NCBI GenBank assembly: GCA_959347315.1
Contig: OY365808.1
Location: 58,396,861-58,460,860 of the forward strand
Direction: 5' to 3'
Origin: Bimastos eiseni
Taxonomy: Eukaryota > Annelida > Clitellata > Crassiclitellata > Lumbricidae
Length of the DNA: 64,000 nucleotides
Both the position numbers and the translations under genes were made by a program. The notes under the pieces were generated by a model. That model was not told the origin of the DNA. It saw only the letters and a list, made by a program, of their open reading frames with translations, and did no database searches. Shown piece after piece: positions 44,082-56,644 of the stretch (positions are counted from its first letter, which is position 1; each line of letters begins with the position of its first letter).

Positions 44082-44584
44082 CTCTGTTATAAAGAAACAA
44101 CAACAACAACGATGACATCACGTGTTACGTAAGAAGAGTAGCAACGAATTGATAATTGCAATAACAATAAAAAACAACAATGGGTCTAATCATACGCTTC
44201 ATATAGCGCTCTCACACAGCCGACGCCGAAGAAGAGCGCGCTGTACACGAATTGTCCATAAGGAGAACACCGTGTGAATATTTTGAGTATATGTAGCGCC
44301 ACTGGTAGTGAAACTCTTCTGATGCGATCAGATATACGCATGGGGCGTAAATATGTGAAAATCAATGGGCTATTTATTCTGCGTCAAGAGACATGAAAGA
44401 TATTGTTTCCAATGAAACGAAAGCAAAGACAATGATCTGTGGAACACGACGAGAAACTAATTAGAGAAGAATGATAATAATTAACTACCTCTGAACGAAC
44501 GACGGACAGCACCAACACAATAAGGTTTCAGGCGACACCAGTCAACGGAAACGGCCACCCTTAAAGTTTACAATTACACGCTTC

Positions 44585-45810
44585 ATTACGGCGCTTCTGC
44601 TTCTTGACTTAAGTACTATTCTGCTACAGGCTCTTCAAGCAGAATTTAGAATCACTACATCTGTACTTCTTTGGATCTCGTTTTTTCTTACGTCCAGATC
44701 CTTCAGTGTTCGCATTGGTACCAAATCTTCAACTCTGCCTACCTATTCTTTGGTGTCCCTCAAGGTTTCATCCTTGGCCCACTGCTCTTTATCCTTTACA
44801 CTTTTAACATTTCCAGAATTGCATCTTTTCATGACATCCTTATCCATGTGTATGCTGATGAAACCCATCGTTACATTAAACTGTCGACTCTAAATCTTGA
44901 AAACTCAAAGCTAAACTTATTGCACTTAATGCTCTCAGGATATACAGTCTTGGTGTGCATCCATGTTCTTGACGCTAAACCCAAGTGAAACGGAGTTGAT
45001 ATGGTTTGACCGTCGAGTCCGATCCAACATTGACTCATCCAGTCTCTCTTTACAGCTTGATGAGGCATGCCCTATTCAGCCCCATGAGGTTGTTCGAGCC
45101 CTTTGTCTTCTTCTTGACAGCAAACTCTCCATGTGTAATCATATTTCTTCTATTGCCAAAGCCTGTTTTTTTTCCACCTTCGCCGAATACGTCAAATCAA
45201 ACGCTGTTTGAATGAGCATTGTCTCCGTGTCTTAGTCCAATTGTTGGTTATGTCAAGAAGTGATTACTGTAACTCAGCACTTGCTGGTCTACCCAAATCC
45301 ACTCTTGCACCACTCACCTCTGTTCAGCATACTGTGGCACGCCTAGTTAAAAATCTTGGCCCCCGTGACCACATTACGCACTCCCTTCGTCAACTTCATT
45401 GGCTTCACATCCAAGCTCGCATTTCTTTCAAGATCTGCCTCCTAATGTTTAAGTTCAGGACGGGTTTGGCCCCACCTTACCTGTCCGCCCTAGACACACC
45501 GTGTGCTACCATTAGATCAAGAAGAAGAGGCCTGCGCTCTACTTCAAAATGAAATGCTTTTTTATTAGAAGATCGAACAAGCAGTTTGGCAACAGAATGT
45601 TTGAAATAGCTGGGCCAACTGAATGGAACACCCTACCAAAGACAGTGCGCAGAGCTTCCTCAATGGAAGTTTTAAATTTAGTCTCAAAACTCATTTATTT
45701 TCTGTTTATTATGACTGATGAACTGTTTATATAACGCGCCTTAATTAAAGTAAGATTCTGGTTTATTAAGGCGCGCTATAAATGATAGTTGTATTGTATT
45801 GTATAGCAGC
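44585..45810 (+). mobile_element. Decayed LINE (CR1/L2-type ORF2, 3' half) with GCGCTATAAA tail
   Basis: Frames combine to give the RT: GVPQGFILGPLLFILYT, then VYADETHRYIKLST, where the catalytic YADD has become YADE, then LNPSETELIWFDRR, LVMSRSDYCNSALAGLP, LRQLHWLHIQARISFKICLL, GLAPPYLSAL, RMFEIAGPTEWNTLPKTVR and a stop near 45734. The 3' end reads TAAGGCGCGCTATAAATGAT and then a TTGTA/TTGTATT tail. The fragment lies just upstream of the first HNF4 exon seen. It is inactive because of stops, frameshifts and loss of a catalytic Asp. Confidence 0.85.
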
Positions 45811-45862
45811 CATTGTCTCTCGTTTGTTCATCAACTGCGTGTCAATCATATTCCGCATAAGA

Positions 45863-46083
45863 ACAAATGGATGGATTCAGATAAAGAGATAAGACAAATG
45901 GATGAGTAGAGGAAATGTGGATGGATAAGTGGAAGAGTGGATGAAGAGATGGATTGATAGATGATTGGATGGATGGAGAGATAGGGAAGATGGTTGGATG
46001 GATATGAATAGATGGAGGGATGGATGGAACGATGGATAGACGAATGTATCGATGACAGATTCGATGGACTGGATGGGCTGAAT
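45863..46083 (+). repeat. Degenerate (GGAT)n tract
   Basis: GGATGGAT-type repeat with many interruptions. A purer (GGAT)n run lies at 63330-63366. It gives Ser/Ile/His/Pro-rich spurious frames on the minus strand. Confidence 0.9.
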
Positions 46084-46089
46084 GATCAT

Positions 46090-49000
46090 AAATCAATCAA
46101 TCAACAAATAAGATCAATAGTTAAGCACAATAATAATTCCACTAAATAAATCTCAGCTCATCGTCTCAACTCATACATTCATGTAGCGCCTCCATATTCA
46201 ACTCATAGCATTTGATTTGCTGATAGCTGATAGTTTTCTAAAGCCTCACAGAAGTAGTTTCCAGATACAACAAAATTATTTCTGTTGAGAGACGTACTTT
46301 AGACCCATAGAGAAAGTACACACAAATGAATAGCCTAACTTCAACGACTACTCTAAAGTTCTAAATGACAAGACTATTCACTGCCCAATCAGTGTGCTGT
46401 CCCCAACGAGTACCATCTCCTCCAAATACGATTTTCTCCCAATTCATGAATGTTTTGTCCCAAACAAGTACCGTATCGCAACGGGTACTTTGCCTCAAAA
46501 GAATGAATGCCTTCCCATACAGTGAATTCTCTGCAAGCGCTGCCTTCAAAAAGATAACTCAAAATATAATCTGCTAAGTGGTGCAAATGTTGACCTTAGG
46601 TTGGGACAACCCATCGACCCTCAGAGAGGAACTATTTATGGGAGGATGAGGGAGGAGGAAGAGGAGGAGGAGGAGGGAGGAGCAAGAGGAGGAGGGAGGA
46701 AGAGGAGGAGGGAGGAGGGAGGAGGAAAAGGAGGAGATGTGATGGGTAGCCAAACAAAGACTGTTTTGGGGTCACATGAGGAGAATATCGACTGCAGATG
46801 ATGACATTCCAGAAGTCAGTTGACTCTAAATCACTTCCGTGGATTCCCTGTCCACTCTGTTCTCCTCTCATCTCCTTCTCTTTCTCTCTCTCTCTTTCTC
46901 TCTCTCTAACTGATTAATAGCGGTGTGTGTGTACGCTATAACACAGTCATCAACAATACATAATGCAAACAGTAGATGATGATGATGATGATGACGACGA
47001 TGATGATGAGACGATGCTTCATAATTATTACTGCTTTAATATAATAATAACTGACAGTAACTTCTGACTGTCTTCTTAGTGTTTATGGCAATTACTATTA
47101 CTATTATCTTGTTGTCAGTGACCTGCTATTGCTCTGGTAATATCTTTTTATTGTCCTGCTATTATCTTGTTAAATTTGTTTTGCTATTATCTTGTTATCC
47201 AGTTGACTGTTGTGAAATGCCCTAAGATGTTTTAAACTCTGTTATTATGCAGTTCATTCAATCTCACAACATTTTAAATTAAAAACTGCAGCTATGTTAT
47301 ATATGATCTCCGTTTATTTTTTGGCTCTTTCCACGTTAAACTGTGTTTTAACGAATAACCTCTTCGTCAATACGTAAGCAGTTAAACGGTCATACGTAAT
47401 AATAAAGAACAAGTTTAGGGACGTCTTGTGACAACAATAATCATGGTCTTTGACGTCTTACCATTTTATTGACTCACTGGTGGGTCTGGTCTCGTTAACC
47501 CATCCATGTCTTTACCTTGAGGCCGAGTTTTTCGAATTTTTCCATATTATATCTCACGCGGCGGTTTCTTTCATCTTAACACTTGTACGGTCATACGATT
47601 GTAATTGTAGGTTGTAAATGCATTCCGACCTTTACATAGCGCCACTTGAAGAAACCCTCCTCGATCGGCGGCGTTGGGAAACCGCGGACGACACAGAGTT
47701 CCATCTGATATAATATTCTGTGAGTGCTTATAACTATTTGGATAATAATCATTGATAATGTTGATAGTGAAGCAGCTGTGGATTGCATGTTAAATGCCTC
47801 ACTCTGTACTACTGCATGTGCCACGGGTTCGAAGCCCCTCCGCTCAGACGGTCACTGCAGTCTCCTCCTGTACATCTGCAGCAGGGACCTCCTCCTCCTC
47901 CTGCACCATTTCCTCTTCACTCACAATTGCTCAGCGCCATCGATGAGAACTTCTGACACGTGTGACCTTGTGAACTTTGAATGGGGGTCATCCATCAAAC
48001 ACAACTTTATTATATATCGTAATCTAATCGTAGTAAACTCCACATTTCTTAAGTGATACTAGTCTAAAGCGAAGAGCTGGGCACCAGTGTTTTCACGAGC
48101 GCTGCTGTTAGTGTACCGACCAGCATAGCTTAAGGGCGCTTCCCGTAAGCACAGTGACGCAGCCATGCTATAGCAACTGCTTTCTTAGCCTCGGCTTATG
48201 GGAGAGAGTGGCCAGCCAGCCCTCCACCTCGCGTTTTCTTATCTGCCTCTAGTAGTCCTTCTATTTTATATCCTTGAGTTTACTGCAGATTTGAACTCAA
48301 AGCCTTAGAGTGACAATGGAAGACTTAGACCAACATCTCACCGCCAGTCATCCATACATGTATATACAGCAAACATGCGCAATTGGGAATCAACGGTTTT
48401 ACCATATGTTTTACCACCAGTTTTACCATTAGGAACTCATCAACCCTCTGGCTAACCCACAACGACGGCTGTAACCGAAAAACTCAGAATATCAGATTTG
48501 TAAGGCAACTACGAAGATTGCATCCACCCTGTCGCAACAGACAATGCACCTCTCACCCCACTCTATAAAAGCAAGTGAAACATCCCACCCCACCCCACCC
48601 CTTCCATCGTGAGTCCGATTTAACTTTTCTATAAGTACCTTGAAGCAGACATTCCGAATGCATATCCATCAAGTCTTGAAACTCTGGAATCTTCATCTCC
48701 AGAATCCTTGAAAGATCTTTCTCCACGCTGTGTAGTTTACCGTTTACTTTACTTCGATCAGACGAAACCGCATCGGGTCAGCGCCTCAACTGTTCGACGG
48801 AAAAATCTCGTTCAACTGACTGAATTTCTCCACTCACTGCGTACTTGCTTAACTCTGTCTGTTTTTCAACCAATTCCCTCAAACGCCAAACGTAGCGTGG
48901 GCCGCCGTCGCTCAGAGCCAATGGCATCGGTCGTAAGGATGCACTCAGAGCCAGCAGCGCTGAGAAGCTTCTGTATTTGGCTATTAACCCAACTGACTGC

Positions 49001-50474
49001 CCCCTCCTCCGTCTGAACTACGCGTATATATATAAAATGATGTTTGCTCTGAACATAAGTGGTATCTGTTGTCAACCCGTCGCCTGAATTTAGCCTTCAG
49101 CCAGCTCCTAATTTAGCAGGACGACTACGACCCTGGCGCTGTCGTAGTTCTGTCTCTGGCCCCCACGCGGCAACACATCGCAGAAGCTGTGATAAATGGC
49201 GCAGGCAGATAAAGCGCCTCTTTAGCGATCAATTATCTATGTTTCAAGACTACCTGAAAAGAGTTAGAACTGCGCGTCGTTTTCGACTGAGGACGAAATC
49301 TCAAGTTGTCTTGGGGCCATTAATCTACTCATTTTGAGTCTCATCGTGAACGAGATAATTCATGCAGACGAAAATAAATCATGTCATTCATCTCCTCCGT
49401 TAATTGCCTGAACCAGAACGAAGCGATTGTTAATTTTTAAAGTCAGGTTTGGACACGTCCCAAGTACAAGTGGGCGTCCCTCCCACCGCAGAAAGAGTCA
49501 GTCCCTTCTCAGGTGTTTACGAACAGCCGTTTATTGTCGGCCCTTTTGACACTATACTGACGGTGGTCAGATAGAGTCGTTACAGATGCACACGGTCTAC
49601 CACTCAGCAGATGGTCAATCATTTACTTACTGCCTTACTCTTGAATAATCTGGTATCCTGCGCTTGGGTTTCGAGTGACGCTTTACCAGTTTAGAGATTA
49701 CGATTACGATGAATACATAATTATTCGATACAACGCAACTGTATCTGACGTCTGCCTACTTCTATAGCGGACACACACATAGCAAACAGAACATAGATAA
49801 TGCTGAGCAACTAGTTCAAGAATTGCTCAAGATCCATACACAGCGACTGTGTCAAGGGAGAGGGTCGAGCGCCAATCTCCGCACAACAGGTCGAGCAATC
49901 CATCCATTCGGATACCATTGTCTCAGCACATAAATCGGAGCATAACATTACAGAAAAAACCACCGTGAAATATATTACAAAAACGTCTCGTGCGAACTTG
50001 GTTTGATATCTTTAATAGGGTCTGACAATTGATTCACAGCGGATCTTGCATTTAATTAACAATGGCCCAGATAAATAACGGGAGATTTGTATTTGGTGTT
50101 AGATATTTGTTGTAACAAGCGAATGCAAAATACGCAAAACACCAACAACTATATTGAAAATCCTTCGACCATCAATTTCGAAAGCGCTTAAAAAAGTCCG
50201 TGAGGTACGTCAGGCGCTATATAAATCTATGACCAGAAATTGCAAAAATTAAAAAACGCCGTCAAGAGACAAACCACAAACAGACGAGTAATCGAAAGTA
50301 ATTTAAATATACGTCCATGGTCATATAGTTGTTCGTTGTGGCACCAAGTGTCATAGAGAAGTGTATGTCGGCACGTGCCAGGCACTGCGCATGGTGACTG
50401 GCAGGTGCCAGAGTGCCTAGGAACACAGTCAACACAAGCACGGAGCAATACTTTCCTACAGCTGATGACTACAG
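46090..50474. other. Repeat-bearing intergenic sequence, no gene recognised
   Basis: Contains a GGA-rich tract (46640-46735), (GATGAT)n at 46974-47010, a tRNA-like head GGGTTCGAAGCCCC at about 47824-47837 followed by SINE-like sequence to about 48130, and another member of the same family, inverted, at about 49560-49715. GCGCC-core fragments are near 46184, 47637, 49764 and 50210. Open frames at 48708-49337 do not resemble a known protein. Confidence 0.5.
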
Positions 50475-50674
50475 NNNNNNNNNNNNNNNNNNNNNNNNNN
50501 NNNNNNNNNNNNNNNNNNNNNNNNNNNNNNNNNNNNNNNNNNNNNNNNNNNNNNNNNNNNNNNNNNNNNNNNNNNNNNNNNNNNNNNNNNNNNNNNNNNN
50601 NNNNNNNNNNNNNNNNNNNNNNNNNNNNNNNNNNNNNNNNNNNNNNNNNNNNNNNNNNNNNNNNNNNNNNNNNN
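50475..50674. other. Assembly gap (200 N)
   Basis: Exactly 200 N, a fixed-size placeholder rather than a measured distance. True length is unknown. Frames read across it are meaningless. Confidence 1.
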
Positions 50675-50737
50675 ATTATGCAAATCGTTCATCCGTTCAA
50701 GAAACCTTCCGTCTACTAATTAACACGCCGATTGATC

Positions 50738-50819
50738 TGCATATATATATATATATATATACACGCGCGCGCACACACACACACGCACACACACGCACAC
50801 GCACACACACGCATACACA
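50738..50819 (+). repeat. (TA)n-(CA)n microsatellite
   Basis: TA run at 50738-50762 that continues into CG- and CA-rich repeat up to the sequence ATGAGTGGCGCTATATGAAT, a GCGC-core fragment. Confidence 0.95.
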
Positions 50820-50945
50820 TGAGTGGCGCTATATGAATTAGCATTAACGATTACGACGCCTGTCCGATCGGTCTGTCAATTCCATCGATTCATCAATGCA
50901 CTGTTAACTTCTGATGCATTGATTCATTCATTAAAACAAACATAT

Positions 50946-52056
50946 CCATGCATGCCTTCATCCCATGCATGCATGCCTTCATCCCATGCATGCATGCCTT
51001 CATCCCATGAATGCATGCCTTCATCCCATGCATGCATGCCTTCATCCCATGCATGCATGCCTTCATCCCATGCGTGCATACATGCCCTTCATCCCATGCA
51101 TGCATGCATGCCTTCATCCCATGCATGCATTCATGCCTTCATCCCATGCATGCATGCCTTCATCCCATGCATGCATGCATGCCTTCATCCCATGCAGGCA
51201 TGCCTTCATCCCATGCATGCATGCATACCTTCATCCCATGCATGCATGCCTTCATCCCATGCGTGCATGCATGCCTTCATCCCATGCATGCATGCATGCC
51301 TTCATCCCATGCATGCATTCATGCCTTCATCCCATGCATGCATGCCTTCATCCCATGCATTCATGCCTTCATCCCATGCATGCATGCCTTCATCCCATGC
51401 AGGCATGCCTTCATCCCATGCAGGCATGCCTTCATCCCATGCATGCATGCATGCCTTCATCCCATGCATGCATGCCTTCATCCCATGCATGCATGCCTTC
51501 ATCCCATGCATGCATTCATGCCTTCATCCCATGCATGCATGCCTTCATCCCATGCAGGCATGCCTTCATCCCATGCATGCATGCATGCCTTCATCCCATG
51601 CATGCATGCCTTCATCCCATGCATGCATTCATGCCTTCATCCCATGCATGCATGCCTTCATCCCATGCATTCATGCCTTCGTCCCATGCATGCATGCCTT
51701 CATCCCATGCAGGCATGCCTTCATCCCATGCAGGCATGCCTTCATCCCATGCATGCATGCATGCCTTCATCCCATGCATGCATGCCTTCATCCCATGCAT
51801 GCATGCCTTCATCCCATGCATGCATGCCTTCATCCCATGCGTGCATACATGCCTTCATCCCATGCATGCATGCATGCCTTCATCCCATGCATGCATTCAT
51901 GCCTTCATCCCATGCATGCATGCCTTCATCCCATGCATGCATGCATGCCTTCATCCCATGCATGCATGCCTTCATCCCATGCATGCATTCATGCCTTCAT
52001 CCCATGCATGCATGCCTTCATCCCATGCATTCATGCCTTCATCCCATGCATGCATG
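50946..52056 (+). repeat. 17-bp minisatellite CATGCATGCCTTCATCC, about 1.1 kb
   Basis: Units of 17 bases and a 21-base variant with an extra CATG fill more than 1.1 kb. All three plus-strand frames stay open across the array (399-429 residues), which follows from unit length not divisible by three and absence of stop triplets, not from selection. Variants (GCAGGC, GCGTGC, GCATTC) mark a higher-order pattern. Confidence 0.98.
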
Positions 52057-53980
52057 CGCGCGCACGCACGTACATACACACACACTATGCATACATGCAT
52101 ACACGCACTTAGACGTACATACATTCACCAAACATGTATACGATGTGTTCCACATTCGGTTCAAGTTCCTCGTACTCAGTATAATAGTTGTCGAGAAGGG
52201 GAGGGTCTGAGGTCGAACATCTAGTAGCTCTTCTCTAAACCCCAAAAGATAAGCAGCTAAACAGATATTGGAGGGAACAGAAAAATAACACGATATCATT
52301 ATATCAGTCAGCTGATATATATATATATATATATATTTAAAAACCAGCTCGCAGATTTCTTACAATTATTATATATACTACATATTTAATACTTAAGTAC
52401 GATGTTTGATCCGTTAGAATTGGCATTATGTGTAACCTATTTGAACCCACTATAAAGCAATATTGTAGTAATGCTAACCGCTCATATCATCATGAAATAG
52501 GTTACGTGAAAGTGTCTGCTGTTCATCTTAGACGTTCATTTCTGTTCTGTAATAATCATTGTAAACCATTTAACTTCTATTTCAGTCTAGTGTAGAGTAT
52601 TGAAAAGTGTAATAGCTGTCGATGGTCTGCTCTCTTAAGTCGCTCGTTGTAATTTTCATCTGTTGCGTTTATAGGAATGCTTGATATGTTTTAAGCCCTG
52701 TGTTGATGAGATGATTGCATGACTAGTTTCTTAATGGGCTAAAGGAATGCATCATGAAGTGGTTCTGCCTCCTGTTGTGAGATTTCGTTTGAGGGTCGAC
52801 AGCGAGACCTTGAACGAAGAAGAAGAAAAAGAAGAAAAAGAAGAGATGATACGAAGACAATGAGAGACATTTTGCAAGTCATAGCAGTTATCAGAGAGAC
52901 AGAAAGCAAATTACGACCACAGATACAGTAATACACACCAACTGACAGGCAGGCATGCAGAGGCATACACAGAAATAGATTTAAACAGACAGGCAGGCGT
53001 ACACACAAGGACCGATGAACAAACGCAGCCAGACTTAGCTGTCAGGCGAGACATAGATATACGCAGACATACACGCAGAGATATCGACAGAGACAACGAC
53101 GCAGACAAAGCAGGACAACTCAATGATCTCCTCGATAATTTACGATGACCAAAGAGTATAGATTACATTGAAGATGGAGCTGCTTCGGCGGCGTCGACGG
53201 CGTCAATGGTCTGTGGCCTCTATCTCCATATCTACTCCATCAGGCGGCAGCGGTGGCACATAGAGCGCATTCGGTCGCAGAGGAGACAGCCTGAGAAAGT
53301 CCTTCATGCCAGGAGATTTATCTCGCCCGGTCGGTCCCCTCGCCTACTACACTCTATGCCAACGAACATTAGTTTACTAGTCGTAAATTACTCCACTGGT
53401 TTAACCATTCGCACCTCCACCCACTCACATCCCTCCCTCCCCTCAACTTACGCTGTGTCTGTTCACGTAATCAGTCGGCCTAAAACAGATAGAGATAATC
53501 GGACGATCGCTCGGTCGCTGCCTCGTATTGTATTTAAATAGAGCGCCAAATCGGTCGTCCGCCTGTCAATCAGTCAGTCAACCACACGCCATGCATTCTA
53601 TGCAACAGGGTCCGAGTGTACTAGAACAATAGGTACATCAGACACCCTTCAATCCATAGCAACCTATCCACCCCAAACTACCAACCCCCTTCCAACACAG
53701 ATATCATTCATCCAACAGTACAAGCGCTACATCAAATTATCGGTTTAATATATTATTACAGCACGTTACTATGCCGAGTGATGCAAAACCAGATGACTAT
53801 CTCCAATGGCAGTAATAATAATGATGAGAAATTGTCTGAGAAAATATATCTATTGTTACCCTGATATTTGTGACATACAGTAAGGCAATGAATTGCGTTA
53901 TATACAAGATCAGACAGATTGAGACGAACGACATTGGTTTGGAAAGCGTCGTTGGGTCAGGGACTCAGAGATGATAAAAG
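52057..53980. other. Intergenic sequence between the two minisatellites
   Basis: (CA)n and (TA)n (52314-52337) and a GAA-rich stretch near 52820 are present. Frames at 52739-53123 and 53206-53541 are simple-repeat derived or featureless. No gene recognised. Confidence 0.5.
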
Positions 53981-53984
53981 GATG

Positions 53985-56418
53985 AAGAAAGAAGAGGGTA
54001 AAGAGAGAAGAGGGTAAAGAGAGAAGAGGATAAAGAGAGAAGAGGGTAAAGAGAGAACGGGGTAAAGAGAGAAAAGAGTAAAGAGAGAAGAGGGTAAAGA
54101 GAGAAGAGGGTAAAGAGAGAAGAGGGTAAAGAGAGAAGAGGGTAAAGAGAGAAGAGGATAAAGAGAGAAGAGGGTAAAGAGAGAAGAGGATAAAGAGAGA
54201 AGAGAGCAAAGAGAGAAGAGGGTAAAGAGAGAGGAGGGTAAAGAGAGAAGAGGATAAAGAGAGAAGAGGGTAAAGACAGAAGAGGGTAAAGAGAGAAGAG
54301 GATAAAGAGAGAAGAGAGTAAAGAGAGAAGAGGGTAAAGAGAGAAGAGGGTAAAGAGAGAATAGGGTAAAGAGAGAAGAGGGTAAAGAGAGAAGAGGGTA
54401 AAGAGAGAAGAGGGTAAAGAGAGAAGAGGATAAAGAGAGAAGAGGGTAAAGAGAGAAGAGGGTAAAGAGAGAAGAGGATAAAGAGAGAAGAGAGTAAAGA
54501 GAGAAGAGGGTAAAGAGAGAAGAGGGTAAAGAGAGAAGAGGGTAAAGAGAGAAGAGGATAAAGAGAGAAGAGGATAAAGAGAGAAGAGGGTAAAGAGAGA
54601 AGAGGGTAAAGAGAGAAGAGGATAAAGAGAGAAGAGAGTAAAGAGAGAAGAGGGTAAAGAGAGAAGAGGGTAAAGAGAGAAGAGGGTAAAGAGAGAGGAG
54701 GGTAAAGAGAGAAGAGGATAAAGAGAGAAGAGGGTAAAGAGAGAAGAGGGTAAAGATAGAAGAGGGTAAAGAGAGAAGAGGGTAAAGAGAGAAGAGGGTA
54801 AAGAGAGAAGAGGGTAAAGAGAGAAGAGGGTAAAGAGAGAAGAGGATAAAGAGAGAAGAGAGTAAAGAGAGAAGAGGGTAAAGAGAGAAGAGGGTAAAGA
54901 GAGAAGAGGGTAAAGAGAGAAGAGGATAAAGAGAGAAGAGGGTAAAGAGAGAAGAGGATAAAGAGAGAAGAGGGTAAAGAGAGAAGAGGATAAAGAGAGA
55001 ACAGGGTAAAGAGAGAAGAGGGTAAAGAGAGAGGAGGGTAAAGAGAGAAGAGGATAAAGAGAGAAGGGGGTAAAGAGAGAAGAGGGTAAAGAGAGAAGAG
55101 GGTAAAGAGAGAAGAGGATAAAGAGAGAAGAGGGTAAAGAGAGAAGAGGGTAAAGATAGAAGAGGGTAAAGAGAGAAGAGGGTAAAGAGAGAAGAGGATA
55201 AAGAGAGAAGAGGGTAAAGAGAGAAGAGGGTAAAGAGAGAAGAGGGTAAAGAGAGAAGAGGGTAAAGAGAGAAGAGGATAAAGAGAGAAGAGGGTAAAGA
55301 GAGAAGAGGATAAAGAGAGAAGAGCGTAAAGAGAGAAGAGGGTAAAGAGAGAGGAGGGTAAAGAGAGAAGAGGATAAAGAGAGAAGAGGGTAAAGAGAGA
55401 AGAGGGTAAAGAGAGAAGAGGGTAAAGAGAGAGGAGGGTAAAGAGAGAAGAGGATAAAGAGAGAAGAGGGTAAAGACAGAAGAGGGTAAAGAGAGAAGAG
55501 GATAAAGAGAGTAGAGGATAAAGAGAGAAGGGGGTTAAGAGAGAAGAGGGTAAAGAGAGAAGAGGGTAAAGAGAGAAGAGGATAAAGAGAGAAGAGGGTA
55601 AAGAGAGAAGAGGGTAAAGATAGAAGAGGGTAAAGAGAGAAGAGAGTAAAGAGAGAAGAGAGTAAAGAGAGAAGAGGGTAAAGATAGAGGAGGGTAAAGA
55701 GAGAAGAGGGTAAAGAGAGGAGGGTAAAGAGAGAAGAGGATACAGAGAGAAGAGGGTAAAGAGAGAAGAGGATAAAGAGAGAAGAGGGTAAAGAGAGAAG
55801 AGGATAAAGAGAGAAGAGGGTAAAGACAGAAGAGGGTAAAGAGAGAAGAGGGTAAAGAGAGAAGAGGGTAAAGAGAGAAGAGGATAAAGAGAGAAGAGGG
55901 TAAAGAGAGAAGAAGATAAAGAGAGATGAGGATAAAGAGAGAAGAGGGTAAAGAGATAAGAGGGTAAAGAGAGAAGAGGGTAAAGAGAGAATAGGGTAAA
56001 GAGAGAAGAGGGTAAAGATAGAAGAGGGTAAAGAGAGAAGAGGGTAAAGAGAGTAGAGGATAAAGAGAGAAGAGGGTAAAGAGAGAAGAGGGCAAAGAGA
56101 GAAGAGGGCAAAAAGAGTAGAGGATAACGAGAGAAGAGGGTAAAGAGAGAAGAGGGTGAAGAGAGAAGAGCATAAAGAGAGAGAAGAGGATAAAGAGAGA
56201 AGAGGGTAAAGAGAGAAGAGGGTAAAGAGAGAAGAGGGTAAAGAGAGAAGAGGGTAAAGAGAGAAGAGGATAAAGAGAGAAGAGGGTAAAGAGAGAAGAG
56301 GGTAAAGATAGAAGAGGGTAAAGAGAGAAGAGGGTAAAGAGAGAAGAGGGTAAAGAGAGAAGAGGGTAAAGAGAGAAGAGGGTAAAGATAGAAGAGGATA
56401 AAGAGAGAAGAGGGTAAA
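53985..56418. repeat. 16-bp minisatellite AGAGGGTAAAGAGAGA, about 2.4 kb
   Basis: About 150 units of period 16 with single-base variants (AGAGGATA, GGAGGGTA, AGATAGA). The minus strand is open for 733 residues as a 16-residue repeat (SLFTLFSLYPLLSLPS), an arithmetical effect of 16 bases times three. No codon, start or splice evidence supports a protein. Confidence 0.98.
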
Positions 56419-56573
56419 TATTGTTTACGTAGATGAAGACGTTGAAATAAGATTCAATCGTCATCAAGCAATCAGTCATACAATTAAATCTTCCCAATGA
56501 CAGTCTACACTGAACAGCTGAGATTGCTAGAGTTCGCCCTGGTGGGGCAAGTATATCGAAAAAAATTTATACT

Positions 56574-56643
56574 TTGGCGGGGAATAGGACTCTCAACATC
56601 TCCGATTGTCAGACCAACACGCTAACCACTAGATTACCAGACT
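56574..56643 (-). pseudogene. tRNA-Val-like sequence (degenerate; SINE head or tRNA pseudogene)
   Basis: On the minus strand GGTAATCTAGTGGTTAG resembles an A box and D arm, CTGACAA resembles an anticodon loop (GAC), and GTTGAGAGTCC a weakened B box. The acceptor and anticodon stems do not pair well, so it is not a working tRNA. It could be the promoter part of a SINE. Confidence 0.4.
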
Positions 56644-56644
56644 A

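Noticed and set aside
48866..49075. Minus-strand frame with SWVNSQIQKLLSAAGSE and RRPTLRLAFEGIG
   Set aside because: Looks somewhat protein-like and has an acceptor-like sequence before it, but I recognise no family and there is no donor or neighbouring exon.
50823..52224. Three overlapping 399-429 residue MHACLHP repeat proteins
   Set aside because: All three frames of one 17-bp repeat are open at once, which no real gene would require.
53172..53310. Short minus-strand frame with MKDFLRLSPLRPNALYVPP as a possible upstream HNF4 exon
   Set aside because: Ends in a stop without a convincing donor and does not resemble known HNF4 N-termini.
53910..56111. 733-residue Leu/Ser/Phe repeat protein
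   Set aside because: Follows arithmetically from a 16-bp unit without stops on that strand; no complexity beyond the minisatellite.
56574..56643. Functional tRNA-Val
   Set aside because: A-box-like and anticodon-like parts are present, but acceptor and anticodon stems do not pair and the B box is degraded.
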